Below are positions 1 to 11,781 of a stretch of 64,000 bases of DNA, piece by piece; the stretch's first letter is position 1, and every line of letters starts with the position of its first letter. Location: contig JAQFVV010000072.1 of assembly GCA_028023455.1 (NCBI GenBank), forward strand, positions 332,501 to 396,500. The letters run 5' to 3'. The position numbers and the translations under genes are program-made. Source of the stretch: Epiperipatus broadwayi. Lineage: Eukaryota; Onychophora; Udeonychophora; Euonychophora; Peripatidae. The notes under the pieces are model-generated. The model searched no databases and was not told where the DNA came from. It saw nothing but the letters and a program-made list of their open reading frames with translations.

Positions 1-1357
1 TTCTCAAAATAGCAAATTTTATATTAAACATATATGCTTTCCAAATACTATTATTTAAAATTATGTTTTCTTTTATAACTGAAGATGAGTTCAAATTCAT
101 TCTCCTGAGACTTCCAGATAGCCTTTCATGTAGTGAAAACACCAATCATTTTTGTAATAACTTATGGGGAAATATGCTTAGCATCTTGTTTTAAATCTAG
201 AAATACAATTCTTCAAAACACATCAGCTTCAAGTGAAAAAAATCCAGAAATTTGTTAATAATATGCCAGCAATTTACACTAGTTAAATTATTTATCCTGT
301 ATTAGCAGTTGACTAGAATAAATTAGATTTCTTGAAATAAAAATTTTAAGAATTAAATCGATGCTCTTTTGGTTATTTTGTTGTGGTCCATCTCCTCTCT
401 CTGGAATGGTGTTAAAAAGTCAAATGTTCAGCAAGCATCTGCCTAGTTAAAATTTCACCTGTCATCAAGTTTTTTAAAAACAAAATGGCTACTTAAAAAT
501 TAGGTCTGGTTGGGTTCCTACAAACAATGAAAATTTTTGTAGATTGTCTATTTTGTCCACAATTCCCCTTTTTATACTGATGATCACATGATGTCTAGAG
601 TACTTAATATTCTCCATCATGCACTGGGGTTTCTGGGTTGTCAGTCAAATATTGGAAGAGGTTGCTATAGTTTCTAGCACTCAAAATATTAAAGTTAAAA
701 ATTTTAAAACAAAAGCAGCAAACTTCCATTTTTGGATTTAAAGACAAAATAATTTTATAAAGTTATTTATATATAAAAAAAATGAATCATATAATCTCTC
801 ACATATTTATTCTGAACATTTTAAATATATCTTTTAATAAATAATTTATATTTTTAACATACTAAAATCAATCTCTGTTAAATAAAGTTTTAAATATGAA
901 AATATAAAATTATTCAAGCACACACACTCGCACACACATTTAAAAAGTAGTAGCTGTTGATTTTACATATATTTAAAAATGTAACGTTGTATTTATAATC
1001 CTATTATCTGTTTCTATTTTTGAATTATTAGTTTGTATGTGTGCAGCATTTCTTTTGCTTTATATATATAATCGACATTTTTATTTCTTAATAAAAATAA
1101 CGAACGTATATGTATTTTTTTTATATATAAATGTATAGATTAAAATCAGCCTTATAACGCTATTCAAAAATGTTTTACAATTACTGTACTCCTTATAAAC
1201 CTTAATATGAGAGATTTTGTAATAATGATTATATTTTATATTCTTAAACCAAATGAAAGTGATAAATGTATTTGCTTAACTATAAAAACTAAATTAATCA
1301 CAGCCAAAAAATTTTTAGTCTCAAAATAGTCAATTCACAGTGGAACTGTAATGTTAC
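1..1357. other. A+T-rich DNA, no gene seen
   Basis: Runs of A and T, a short CA-rich stretch near 920-940 and several (TA)n stretches. No long ORF, RNA gene or recognisable repeat. Confidence 0.6.
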
Positions 1358-1367
1358 AATATATATA

Positions 1368-1467
1368 TAATAGATGAAATACACAGGCTTATATATACCT
1401 GTGTCTATATAGGTAATAGACAGGGCATGAGCACAGGTATATATAAGCCTGCGTATTTCATCTATTA
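1368..1467. repeat. Inverted repeat at the 5' junction of the H1 array
   Basis: Arms 1368-1403 and 1432-1467 (36 bp each, one mismatch) pair around a 28-base loop. The right arm is ordinary H1 sequence (compare 1909 onward); the left arm is its reverse complement and abuts the proposed target duplication. This looks like a snap-back or template-switch product at the 5' end of insertion (inference). Confidence 0.75.
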
Positions 1468-1737
1468 CATATTAGAGATGTCTGCCTATCCTTTGTATAT
1501 GTATTTAATGGATTATGTCTTGTACATGAAGGGTCAGATTGACCTTTAGATCAACATGGGTGTGACAACAATCTCAGCCTAAGGGTGACCTTTGAGCGTT
1601 CCATCATCAGATTTTCAATTGGATGGACAGTTGAAGAGTTGGAGTGTGGAGTACATTGAAGCCTGTCCATTAAAGTATGAGGATTGGCTATCTTAATATA
1701 TATCTGAGCACTTGTAGCATATATGTGTGAAGATGGT

Positions 1738-1792
1738 AATCTGGACCAACTGATGATTGCTGGTTTAGCATGAAATACGTATATTGGTGATT
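1738..1792 (+). ncRNA. Type I hammerhead ribozyme, H1 copy A
   Basis: Core CTGATGA at 1750-1756 and GAA at 1772-1774, as in the CUGANGA...GAA consensus. Stem I pairs ACCAA (1745-1749) with TTGGT (1784-1788), and AATC with GATT beyond an asymmetric internal loop, the usual site of loop contacts in natural hammerheads. Stem II pairs TGCT with AGCA around loop GGTTT, with a U-U mismatch (1757/1771) where G-C is usual. Stem III is the self-complementary ATACGTAT (1775-1782). Predicted cleavage is after A1783. Such a short stem III normally needs the dimeric form, which the tandem array could supply. Confidence 0.75.
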
Positions 1793-2208
1793 ATTTATCT
1801 TTTCGACATATGTGTGTTCAGGTGTATCAGTGTTATGAGATAGTGTGGAGAGTGGTGGGTCATGTGAAAGTCTGTGCTCATACCCTGTCTATTACATATA
1901 TAGACACAGGTATATATAAGTGTGTATTTCATTTATTACATATTAGAGATGTCTGCCTATCCCTTGTACATGTATTTAATGGATTATGTGCTGTACATGA
2001 GGGGTCAGATTGACCTTTGGGTCAACATGGGTGTGACAACAATCTCGGTCTAAGGGTGGCCTTTGAGCATTCCATCATCAGATTTTTAATTGGATGGACA
2101 GTTGAAGAGTTGGAGTGTGGAGTAGATTGAAGCCTGTCCATTAAAGTAGGAGCATTTGCTATCTTAATATATATCTGAGCACTTGTAGCATATGTGTGTA
2201 GAGATGGT

Positions 2209-2263
2209 AATCTGGACCAACTGATGATTGCTGGTTTAGCATGAAATACGTATATTGGTGATT
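2209..2263 (+). ncRNA. Type I hammerhead ribozyme, H1 copy B
   Basis: Same sequence as copy A over the whole fold: core CTGATGA at 2221-2227, stem III ATACGTAT, predicted cleavage after A2254, exactly 471 bases after the copy A site. Two cuts would release a 471-nt linear monomer able to ligate into a circle (known retrozyme behaviour; inferred here). Confidence 0.75.
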
Positions 2264-2380
2264 ATTTATCTTTTCGACATATGTGTGTTCAGGTGTATCA
2301 GTGTTATGAGATAGTATGGAGAGTGGTGGGTCATGTGAAAGTCTGTGCTCATGCCCTGTCTATTAAATATATATATAATA

Positions 2381-3257
2381 AATTAGCAAAACATTTTAAA
2401 CTATCCACAACCAAAAACATTTTATTATTTTCTTCATATGAATTAATCTGTTTCCAGTGTGGTACACCAGAATCATAGCTCTCACTGATTCGCTGAATGT
2501 GCTGCCCTCTTTATTGAAAAATAATTGCGGTAATTATTGAAAATAGATTTTACATATTCCATTTGGTCAAAAGTTTAATACTGTTTTTTTTTCTTGTGGC
2601 TGGTAATAAACCGTTCATCCTTAACTTTTCTTCCTGTCATTTCATTCCATGCAACTAAAATGACATTCTTTGGATTAAATGTTGTGACCAAATTGTTGAT
2701 CATGTTCTCAGAAGATGGATTTATGTTTGTGATTTTTACATGCTTATAAGAGTATTTCTTGTGGCAATGTTTGATCTCAATTCTCCATAATATACAGCTA
2801 TTTAGGCGGTATTACTGCTTTGGATTTTTCAATGGCCGTTTATATTTAGCATTGTTGATTAATCTGTTAAGATTACAGTAGTTTGCAAACTGACATTAAA
2901 TGTTGGAGTACAAATATTTTATATTTTTTTTATTAGTTTATGGATATATGGTATGCTCATTCATAATATCTTATAATGTAAGTAGAAGGATTTGAACTCA
3001 GGATTTGTCAGTCTATTTATCTTCACTCCAACTCAGGATTTGTCAGTCTATTTATCTTCACTCCATCTCAAGCAACTTCTACCTATGATCACAAACATTT
3101 GAAAAAAATATATGATTCCTAAGATACCTATTTTACACAGATCCAGCATTCCTCCATTGAATCAGATCATAATTTCCCATGTATATATACAAACAGTGCT
3201 TGGTTTATATTATAATCACAATGCCTCAGAATTCAATGAATAGGCTTACGGGTGAGA
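2381..3257. other. No gene; one perfect 35-bp tandem duplication
   Basis: Unremarkable A+T-rich DNA. At 2995-3029 and 3030-3064 a 35-bp unit (starting AACTCAGGATTTG) is repeated without a mismatch, a recent slippage or duplication event. Confidence 0.7.
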
Positions 3258-3503
3258 AGATTAAACCCTGTCTATTAAAGTTTGAGGAATTGCAATCTTA
3301 ATATATACTGATTGTATATGTGTGTGGCAGGTCATGATCTGGTCCAACTGACGAGTGCTGGTTGCACACTAAATATGTATAATGGGGATCTTGCATCTTT
3401 TTCACATGTGTGTTGTCATGTGTATCAGTTACTTGACATGGAATGGAGAATGGATAGACTGAAATATCTTGAGTTGAAACATCTTGAGTTCAAATATATA
3501 TAA
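3258..3503 (+). repeat. Diverged single H1 copy with broken hammerhead
   Basis: Follows the H1 unit from the conserved CCTGTCTATTAAAG block through the hammerhead (3337-3390) to a box-B-like GAGTTCAAAT near the end. The hammerhead keeps CTGACGA and a perfect stem II (GTGC/GCAC), but the GAAA block has become CTAAA, so G12 is lost and cleavage is not expected. The G-C closing pair of stem II here may be closer to the ancestral form than the U-U of the tandem copies. Confidence 0.6.
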
Positions 3504-6044
3504 TAGTGCATGATGGTATTCACTAGTAATTATAATTAAAATAAAAGACATATAATGATCTCACAAAATTAAAAAAATTTCTTCACAATCATACTTTTAT
3601 GTATTAATTAAATAGACCTTCTCATATGAAAGCTATTAACAAAGTCTTCATATAAACAAGTATATAAAACTATCCACAATTCTATACAAATAGCAATCAC
3701 TCTTAACATCAAAGGAAGTCCTCGTAGTATTGGTAAGTCTTAGATACAAAATGATTAATCAAAATGGTCTTTTAGATTCTTCTGTTTATTTCATTGCATT
3801 AAGCACCAAACAAAGCTTAATGGGCTAAGAAAATATTCATAATTAGTTATCAAGACAACCTCTATAGGTAAAAGTTAGATGCCACCTTTTATCCTGAAAA
3901 CATTTCCTTAACATAAAATTGTGACTATTCTATTGATTTATTAATAACTTTTGGATGAGGTGCTGTAACATACATATATAACATTCAAGATTAAAATCCA
4001 TAATCCATATAATAAATATTTAAAATAGTCTCTAATCAAGCACATCAAATTGGCACTTATGTATTATACCTGCTACATTTTTTCATATCTATGTTATTCC
4101 ACTCATAAATTTTGAACTTCATGATCCCAACAAATAAACCCTGAAATCTTGTCAAATAACATGAACACTAAAACTTCTGACAAACTTAAATGATCAATTT
4201 ATACATAAAAATAAAACACATTACAGAGCTAAATAGTTTTGAGAGTTTTTATTTCATTGTGGCAAATGAGGATAGAACAGTGGCAATTCTGATGTAAACA
4301 ATTAACAAAATGTGGATGAGAGCTAGACAATTTATTATTCAGGTTACTGGAAAGCATATAAAACTGAGGAACTACAATCTGCTGTCCAGAGACTGTACAA
4401 AGAAAATAACACTTTCATTTGAATTCTGGGAAATAATTAAAAAATCAATCCACCACATTGATTTCATATTGATAAAAGATTATTTTCCCCCATAAAGCAT
4501 ATAAGGCTGAAGGACTATGATTTGCCAGTTGCAAAAAGAAGCTGTTACTTCCATTTGCATTCTGGAATATCCTTTAAAAAAATCAGTCCACCTCAGTGTT
4601 TCCATTTAATAAAAAGTTAGGACTTGTTGATAAGAAATTTACTACTTTCTTTTTTGTTGTTTTTTTTTTTAAAAATAAATGTGGTTAGACATTTCTTGAT
4701 GAAGATCTCATGCAGCCATTATGTCAAATAAACGCATGCTTTAACTTTCCATTTTTTAAAAAACCTGACCTAGATGTAGATTTTTTTATCTATCCATTTT
4801 TACTTTTCTGTCATAATTAATAAATGTAATTTTTTTTCTCTTTTTTATTTGCTTTACTGTTCATTTTATAGTTAATATAATTATTTAAGCGATAAAATAG
4901 ATGTAGTATTGTTTTATTTTGCTTATGTATTATTATTTTTTGGTAATTTTATTTAGCGTCCATTTTATAATTTCATGCCAGAATTAATATACATAGTATT
5001 TTTTAATTTTAAGTAAAATTATAATGACTTTATCAGCACAAAGTCTATTTTAAAAACTGACAACTGCCTTTTTTTATTTAGTATTATAATGTTTTTTTTA
5101 TTATTTTGGGATAAAAATTTAGATTTTTTGTGTTAAAAATGTACTTTTTTTAGATTTAGACTGGTGTGATTAGTATAATGTTTTAGAGCTGCTACACCGT
5201 ATCACATATGTATCAGTCTGCTGACAACTTTCTAAATCTTGCAAAAATATTGTGGTCCGTTTTGACAAATTTATCACTTAAGCTTATCAGAAGTTCCATT
5301 GTAGACATTATTTGAGGACATCGCAATATTAAAAAGTAATTGATGGACTGATACAGATGTGAAAAAGGTGTAGGTGATCTAATATGTAAGCACCATCAAA
5401 TTTTACCAAAAATAAAGCTTGATCAGAAAGTATTTTAAATATTTATTGTACAATGTTATGAGTTTTAATTTCGAATATAATTTATATAGGAAGCACCATG
5501 AAATTAGCATAGCTTAATGTTTATGTAATCAAAAGATTAATCAGTTTGAATTTGATGTCTTCAGTCTTATAAGAGCTTTCTTTGATGTTAAGAGTGGTTG
5601 GCATTTGTATTAAAGTGTAGGTAATTACATTTTTTTAATATATATATGCATGTTTTTATTAATAGTTTTTCATTTAATAAGGGCCATTTTGTAATTTTAC
5701 TATCTTTATACTTAAAAGCTTATTTTATGTTGATATATACAGTATATAATATCAGACAATATAATATATGATAAAGTTAAACATTGAAATTACGTTTACA
5801 ATTTACAGTATACCATTATATATTGTTGATAATATTTATAGAAGAAATGATAATTATAGTATATAGAAAAGTGTAAAAAAAAAAACTAATAATAAATTTA
5901 ACGTTTTAAAAATGATATAGATCACGATAAAATAAATAAATCTATTTACTGTTTTAAATGTATTTTATAAAAGTAAGCTCAGTTCATTTTATTTGAAATA
6001 AATCAAGACTTAAAAAAATCTTCGTTTAGTTTGTTGTTTGACTC
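3504..6044. other. A+T-rich DNA, no gene seen
   Basis: About 2.5 kb with homopolymer T and A runs and no ORF, RNA gene or recognisable repeat family. The 61-codon frame at 4310 looks like chance. Confidence 0.55.
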
Positions 6045-6061
6045 TTCGTAGGGAGTTCGCG

Positions 6062-6135
6062 CACCGGAAGCGACAAATCTAGAACCTTGAATTCCCAAAA
6101 TCGCAACTCTACCCTTGAACTAAACTAGCGGGGAC
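6062..6135 (-). repeat. tRNA-like relic, possibly tRNA-Pro derived
   Basis: On the minus strand a box-A-like segment (TAGTTTAGTTCAAGG), an anticodon-loop-like TTTTGGG and a box-B-like GGTTCTAGATT occur in tRNA order within an island of higher G+C. The acceptor stem does not pair well, so this is at best a decayed tRNA or SINE head. Confidence 0.3.
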
Positions 6136-6390
6136 ATTTGCTTATTTAATATTAACTTGTCATTAAAAAATATAAAAAATTACATAAATGACTAAAATTT
6201 CAATGTAATAAAATTGTGAGCCAATCATATTTAGATTGGTTTTATTTACTTAAAGTTTATCCAATTTTAAACAAATCGATAACCCTATTTGTAGAAAACA
6301 TTTTTTTTATCTAATTGAAATCATATTTTGAAAGTATATGATGTTTATTTTATTATATAAAACAAAATACTATTTATATATAACAAGAAA

Positions 6391-6640
6391 AACTTTGTGG
6401 CACAGACGTAGCACACTGCCAACTATTTTCATGATATGAGGTTCGAATTCAGGCCAAGAAAAAAATTTTTAAGACGCTTAGGATTTTCTTCTCAGAGCCA
6501 ACCCAACTAGTCATCCAAAATTAGTTTGTAAATAGGTATTAGATGTCATTAATTAGAGAGTGAAACAGGTATGACACTTTAAATCGTCACCACGGAAAAT
6601 ACGCAAACCTGGTAAGTATTCTCCTTTTTCCATTATTCCT
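6391..6640 (+). mobile_element. tRNA-derived SINE, diverged
   Basis: Box A (TGGCACAGACG at 6398) and a near-perfect box B (GGTTCGAATTC, 6440-6450) about 40 bases apart form a pol III promoter pair. A non-tRNA body of about 170 bases follows. No clear target duplication was found; the 3' end is estimated. Confidence 0.5.
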
Positions 6641-6983
6641 CTATGAGAACTATTGGAGAGAATTTGTTGCTGCAGTGAATCGTTTTACCATTATATTTAT
6701 ATCAACCATATTTTAATTACATATTAGATCTGTCTTCATATTTAAAACAATAGTTTGAGAATTTTATTAAATTCGAGCTTATGATCAAACATTATATCTC
6801 ACCTATATATATATAATCAAAAATGTCCTGTGTCTCTTTTATAATGACGGAGGTGATTTTCTGATATATGTACTATACGTGATCAATAGATTGATTGCAG
6901 AAAAGGCAAGCAATAATTACTTACTATCTATCAGAATTTAAAAAAGCAAAGAATTTGATTAAGTTATTTCTGCAATAACTTGT

Positions 6984-7058
<75 letters not shown>

Positions 7059-8708
7059 AATAGATTAAGTCTATCAAAAGAAAGAAAAAATATAAGACCA
7101 CAAATTCCTTAGTATATGTTACAAAGGGGTAACTAAGATCTTACCATGAAATACAGCCACTACAATTAATTATTAAGTAAATAGCAGACATATTAAATTT
7201 GCATACTTTGTTCCTAGTAATGGAGAATGAGTTCATAGGATTAAGAAATCATTTTTACACAAATTATCTACAACCCTAGTGATTATTTGCCTGAAAGCTC
7301 CTAAAATAATTTAGATCAGAATGTCCTGAAGAGAGTTTGTCCAAATTTGCTTCTGCGGGTCAGGAGGTGAATTTCTCCTCAGAACAAAGTAAAGATTGCA
7401 ACTAGATGATTCCCTTAATCTGCAATAATGACAGAAAGTTAATGAATTAGCAACTATTGCTTTGAAATATAATCATTAATGAATTGTTTTGGAGCTGGAT
7501 TTGAGACAGGAGTTCCAGCGCTGTTTAAAAATCCCCCTGCCAACCACAGAAGTGGAAGAATCTAGAAAATATGCTTTAAAAATGGTCTGACTTGTGCAAT
7601 TTGGCTAGATTGTCACACATGGCAGATTATTCATTGCAGTGATAAAAATGACGATGATAATGATGGTGGTGATGATGATGGTATGACAATGATGATTAAT
7701 AATAATAATAATAATAACAACAACAGCATCACTAGTAGTGGTTAAGTCAAAGACAGTAGTAGTAATGAAGATAAGTATTATAGACATATATATGTTTTCT
7801 AAATACAGTATATGAAATTGTATGAACTTTACTTGACACAAACTTTTTAAAACCAGAATGAAGGACTGCACTATTTAAGATCAATTTAGCTGCTCTTAAT
7901 AAAACTCATTTTCCATAGGAAGAAAGTTTAATAGTTCACGTGAATGATTACAAGTTTTTCAGAAAGTCAGATCACTCGATGAAAAGAGAAATGCATGCTG
8001 TTGAATTTGCTGTAAAGTTTATCTTAGTATCTTATATTTTTAGAATTCCTCATTGTATTAATGAAGGGTGTTAAAACTTGCCTGGTACAACAGTAATAGG
8101 TGTTCATTTTACTAATGCCTATGTCCCAACTTTAGATTAAGAGAATCCAGATAAGGAAAACTTTATTCCTTGTTAGATTATGGCATTACAAAAATATTTA
8201 ATATAAAAGACTCATTTTTTCATTTTGCAGATTTTAACCCACTTCAATACAAATAGTAGAGTTTGGTCAAATGTTATTGCAAATATGATATTGTCGTTTA
8301 CTGAATTTTTACACAACACCTAGATTGAATATCACAAATTAGGCTGAAAGTGTTATAAAGGAACATGGATGCATCCATACTCAAAACAATAACATTTAAC
8401 AGATTGCATCATGGTTAGGAGTCAAAATACAAGAGAAGTTCACATTATGTGATATTACTGATTATAGATTACTATGTTCTGAGATGAAAGTGACAGTTGC
8501 ATTAAAAATAGATGTTATTCCATTTATATTCACAAGAAAATTGACGTTCATTCTTTAGAAAAATCTACCATATATATACTACATTTCAAAAGCTATTAGA
8601 TACTAAAATTTCTGCTGTCATATTACAGAAGCATGGAATTCCCTTAAGAAGTGAGTTATGGATACATGTAAATATATTCTTTAGTTCACTAAAAAAAATT
8701 CTCAAAAG
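6641..8708. other. A+T-rich DNA with microsatellites, no gene
   Basis: Contains a (TA)n tract at 6985-7057 and a GAT/AAT trinucleotide-rich stretch at about 7650-7725. Open frames across the trinucleotide tract are low-complexity artefacts. Nothing else recognised. Confidence 0.6.
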
Positions 8709-9352
8709 TATTAACTCTTTTCGTAAAATTATATAATTCTAAAGCTCTCGTTGACTTCGAGTTCAAGTGAAAAGGTATAAATTAATAAAAATAAACTAAT
8801 TAATTGCACTAAGCCAGCTTTTGGCATGATACTCCCAGAATCATAGTGCTAAATAAAGTTATGTAGTACAAGTAAGTTTATATAATTGATGTTATATAAT
8901 ATGTAATTGAGGCCCAATATGCAAATAAGGCAATTGGATATGCCATTTGCAGACAATGGAACATGTGAATCCTTTTTATTGATGGAATGTGAATCCTTTG
9001 CAATTTCCCAAGCCTACTTATACTTTTTTTTATATATGTCAAAGCATGGGAAGGGAACCTGAGCCCAGCTGCTTGGAAGGCAGCTATGCTAACCGCTAGG
9101 CCATCAATGCTTGGCAAGCCTATTTATACTTTCTTTCCCTATTATTCTTCTGAGCAGACTGTTTTAACATTTGATGGAGAAAATATGTGACCAATGTCAT
9201 GTTCATCATCAAGAAAGATCTAACTGGATTTGGTTTTTTTGTTTAGTTCTATTGTACAAATATGCGTGTTAAGCAATTTTTGTGGATCTGTTTGCACAAG
9301 ATTCCCCATAATACACAGAGATGGAGGAAGGATTAGTATATGTAATTTTATA
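8709..9352 (+). repeat. Left arm of a large inverted repeat
   Basis: Reverse complement of 11946-12457 with many substitutions but clear colinearity over its whole length (shared landmarks: the AATTCTAAAG start, the GGTATAAATTAAT block, the ACATTTGATGGAGAAAAT block and the ATGTACAAATATGC-like end). The arms enclose 2.6 kb with two Penelope-like fragments. The left arm is longer because a tRNA-Gly SINE is inserted at 9027-9115. Confidence 0.8.
9010..9132 (-). mobile_element. tRNA-Gly(TCC)-derived SINE with target duplication
   Basis: On the minus strand 9045-9114 reads as tRNA-Gly: box A TAGCGGTTAGCATAGC, anticodon loop CTTCCAA (anticodon TCC) and a weakened box B, then a short tail ending in an A run. 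Direct repeats of 17 bp with one mismatch flank it (9010-9026 and 9116-9132). The right inverted-repeat arm has the same site with one copy of the target and no SINE, which confirms insertion. It shares its tail layout with the copies at 18.9 and 38.3 kb. Confidence 0.85.
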
Positions 9353-10147
9353 TACCACCTGAGGAGCATGCTCCAGAAGTATCTTGTCTTTAGTATTATT
9401 AAACAAATTATTAAAAGAAGGCAGCAATCTAAAACTAACGTTATAGATATTAACCCTTAAACTGCTAATTATATTATTGGTTGTATGAGGTAAAAATCAA
9501 ATCTTTTAATTGGCCAACTCACAAACTGAAGACAAAGCCTATTGTTAAAACATATTCGCCTATAATATTAAATTCAACTCAGATATGTTTATAAAAAGTA
9601 TATTACTAATTTTTCAGGTTATGAAGAGAACGAAAGTTCTTTCAAAAATAAATTGCTATTTATTTATTCTAAAATATTCAATTTCGGCAACATAAAAGCT
9701 ATAATATAAACAAAAAGGTCGACTTTTACATTATAGAAAAGTAAATATTTCTTTTTACTAAATCTTAAATATTTTTACTAAAATCTTCAATATTTTTCGA
9801 AAATAATTTTGTTTTTTTAGTATTCTCTCTGAAAGTAATTTGTAATTTCCCAAAATATTCTTTTATAATACTTTAAATCATGTTCGAAATGAAAATCTCA
9901 GCATTTTTCTTTATTTTCTTTGATCAGGCGGTTTCTTTGTTCTTTCCAGCCAATCAGAATGTCTTTTTCAGCTGAGAGCATGCTAAGAACCAATCATAAC
10001 TAATGTTCTTTCTTTGTTTAGGTTTAAATGCATTTTTTTTTATTTTTTACTTGTAAAATAATTCGGAAGAGGGCACCATCTTACAGAACTTTTAAAAACC
10101 TATTCAATACCTGTCAAACGAATATTTTAGCATAAGAACTGGCAGAG
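9353..10147. other. No gene seen between inverted-repeat arm and Penelope fragment
   Basis: A+T-rich sequence, probably untranslated or decayed retroelement DNA downstream of the minus-strand Penelope RT. No ORF of note. Confidence 0.5.
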
Positions 10148-11011
10148 TTAGAGTGATGTCAGATGTCGACGAGGAGCCTCGTAAGAGGCGGGAAAAGGGT
10201 TAATGCAAATTTTCCTGAGGCTATTCGCAATATGTGGGACATAAGAAAAGCTTATTCTTGCTTTAGGTTTATTATTAAAGTTTTTAACTTTGTTTACATT
10301 GGTGTAAAATTTTCCAACTATCTTAATAAGTGTGTTACAGTTATAACCAAGCCCTATTAAATCTTCAACATATTCATCTATGTTGTTTTTTTTATCCGCC
10401 TCATAGTTGCTTATATTTTTGTTTCTGTATAAGAAACCTTTAAAACCAGCCGGCTTGTGATCAATTGGAACATTTGACATAGGATAAATTGCACTCCTTA
10501 TTTGTAAAGATTTTTGTTTCCTTTTAAAGTCCAGCTCATTTTTATTTTTCTGGATATACAAGTCCTGAAAATCATTTTCATAATTTATGTCTTCTACTTC
10601 AATAGACAATTCCAGAATTGATGTATTTTTGATCCCAAGCTGTATATTGTTGATCTGATCCTCGGCTATGCATATAAACATGGCATCTATGTACCATATG
10701 TAAATATTGTTAGATGAAGGAGCTAAATATTTAGGCAAGATATTATTTTCAAACTTAGACAGAATAATACTACAAGCAATACCACTTAGTGGTAACCCCA
10801 TTGGCCAATCACTCTTCATTTTATAAAATTCATCCTTGGTTACTGCTACAATTTGTCTATCAATCCAGTTTTAAGATTTTTATTATAAAAATTTGTCGTA
10901 TGGATTATAGTTATTTGCTGCAAAATGTCTTGAATATTGTTAGTGGATAGATCATGAGGCATTGAACTGTATAGTTTTTTTATATCAAATGAGTGTAGCT
11001 TGTAGTTCTTA

Positions 11012-11049
<38 letters not shown>

Positions 11050-11061
11050 AACTACAAGCAT
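10148..11061 (-). pseudogene. Penelope-like element reverse transcriptase, partial and broken
   Basis: Two consecutive minus-strand frames (11061-10846, then 10819-10148) read through a Penelope-type RT. The first has motif A as SFDIKKLYSSMP; the second starts in motif B (MGLPLSG, residues 7-13) and has motif C as YIDA (residues 43-46) where active enzymes have YxDD. It continues through the expected YRN block and the GYNCNTLI region to a C-terminal segment like SYVPHIANSLRKI. Lesions: disruption between 10846 and 10819, loss of the second catalytic aspartate, and truncation into a (TA)n tract at its 5' end. The product would have primed reverse transcription; this copy cannot. Its endonuclease is missing on this strand. 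Confidence 0.85.
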
Positions 11062-11090
11062 TTATAAAATTTTAAATTATAATAACCAAT

Positions 11091-11129
<39 letters not shown>

Positions 11130-11149
11130 TTGAAAATTGGTTATTATAA
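10998..11149. repeat. Two (TA)n hairpins at the head-to-head Penelope junction
   Basis: First hairpin: 14-bp perfect arms 10998-11011 and 11046-11059 around (TA)n. Second: 19-bp perfect arms 11077-11095 and 11131-11149 around another (TA)n. They lie where the minus-strand RT fragment meets the plus-strand fragment. The arms are copies of the adjoining element ends, so the palindromes formed by copying of flanking sequence around the TA tracts, or in the inversion that joined the fragments. Confidence 0.85.
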
Positions 11150-11729
11150 AAATGCAATTGCTAATATTATTAAAGGATTTAAAAGAAATCAACACTATAA
11201 TAAAATTAAAAATAAAAATATCAAAATGAAATGGATTTCAATGCCATTTATATCAGATGAGCAGGTCAAGTTTATTAGGAAAATTTATAATGGTTTGTGT
11301 CATATTGCTTTTTTCTCTACAAATAACATAAATAGATTGCTTAATAATTCTAAAATTCAAAATTCAAAGCTTAATCAAAATTCTATTATATATAGATTGA
11401 TATGTGGATGCGGCGTACAATACATTGGTGAATCTAAGTGTACATTTGAGAAGTGAATAAAAAAACATATGCTTTTATATAATAGAATTCAAAAAGAGAA
11501 TCAATATGGAACAGATGTAAATAAACCTTCATCATCTGTTATATTTGATCATAATAAATCTTGTCAATATGGATTTAAATTTGATTATAAAAATATGAAA
11601 ATTATTCAAATTGAACGTTGTCATAATAAACGTAAAATAAAAGAGGCTATGTTGATTTCAAGAAATCGTCAAATGTTAATGAATCGCCAGTTGTCAAATG
11701 TTAAGATAACAGAATTGTGGGAAATCTGA
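11130..11729 (+). pseudogene. Penelope-like element RT C-terminus plus GIY-YIG endonuclease, nearly intact
   Basis: Frames 11130-11456 and 11469-11729 are one coding segment interrupted by a single TGA after ...CTFEK, most likely CGA (Arg) decayed to TGA. The N-terminal part (GYYKNAIANII ... ISMPFISDEQVKFIRKI) is homologous to the C-terminus of the minus-strand RT, so the two fragments come from two element copies. Next comes the linker IYRLICGCG, the GIY-YIG signature VQYIGES, the KKH segment, a DHNKSC block and the RKIKEAMLI segment with the expected glutamate. In Penelope-like elements this domain nicks the target for priming. Upstream RT is absent on this strand. Confidence 0.85.
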
Positions 11730-11781
11730 ATTGAACTATGGGTATTGTTAACGGTTGTCTCGTTTTGATTATTTAACATTA

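Larger units (their letters stand above)
1358..2380 (+). mobile_element. H1 tandem array: hammerhead-bearing retrozyme/SINE-like repeat
   Basis: Two and a fraction copies of a 471-bp unit in direct tandem: partial copy to 1783, full monomer 1784-2254 (hammerhead cleavage site to cleavage site), partial copy to about 2365. The two full overlaps differ at few positions. The array sits between exact 15-bp copies of a low-complexity word (1358-1372 and 2366-2380), a plausible target-site duplication. Each unit has one hammerhead followed by a region resembling tRNA boxes A and B. No protein is encoded. Tandem copies, one HHR per copy and a tiny palindromic stem III are the known design of metazoan retrozymes and of the schistosome Sm-alpha repeat; membership is inferred. 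Confidence 0.75.

Noticed and set aside
7605-7871. 88-codon minus-strand frame rich in Ile/Thr
   Set aside because: Product of the GAT/AAT trinucleotide tract.
10148-11729. One Penelope element with a simply inverted RT segment
   Set aside because: Both fragments encode the same RT C-terminal region, so they must come from two copies.
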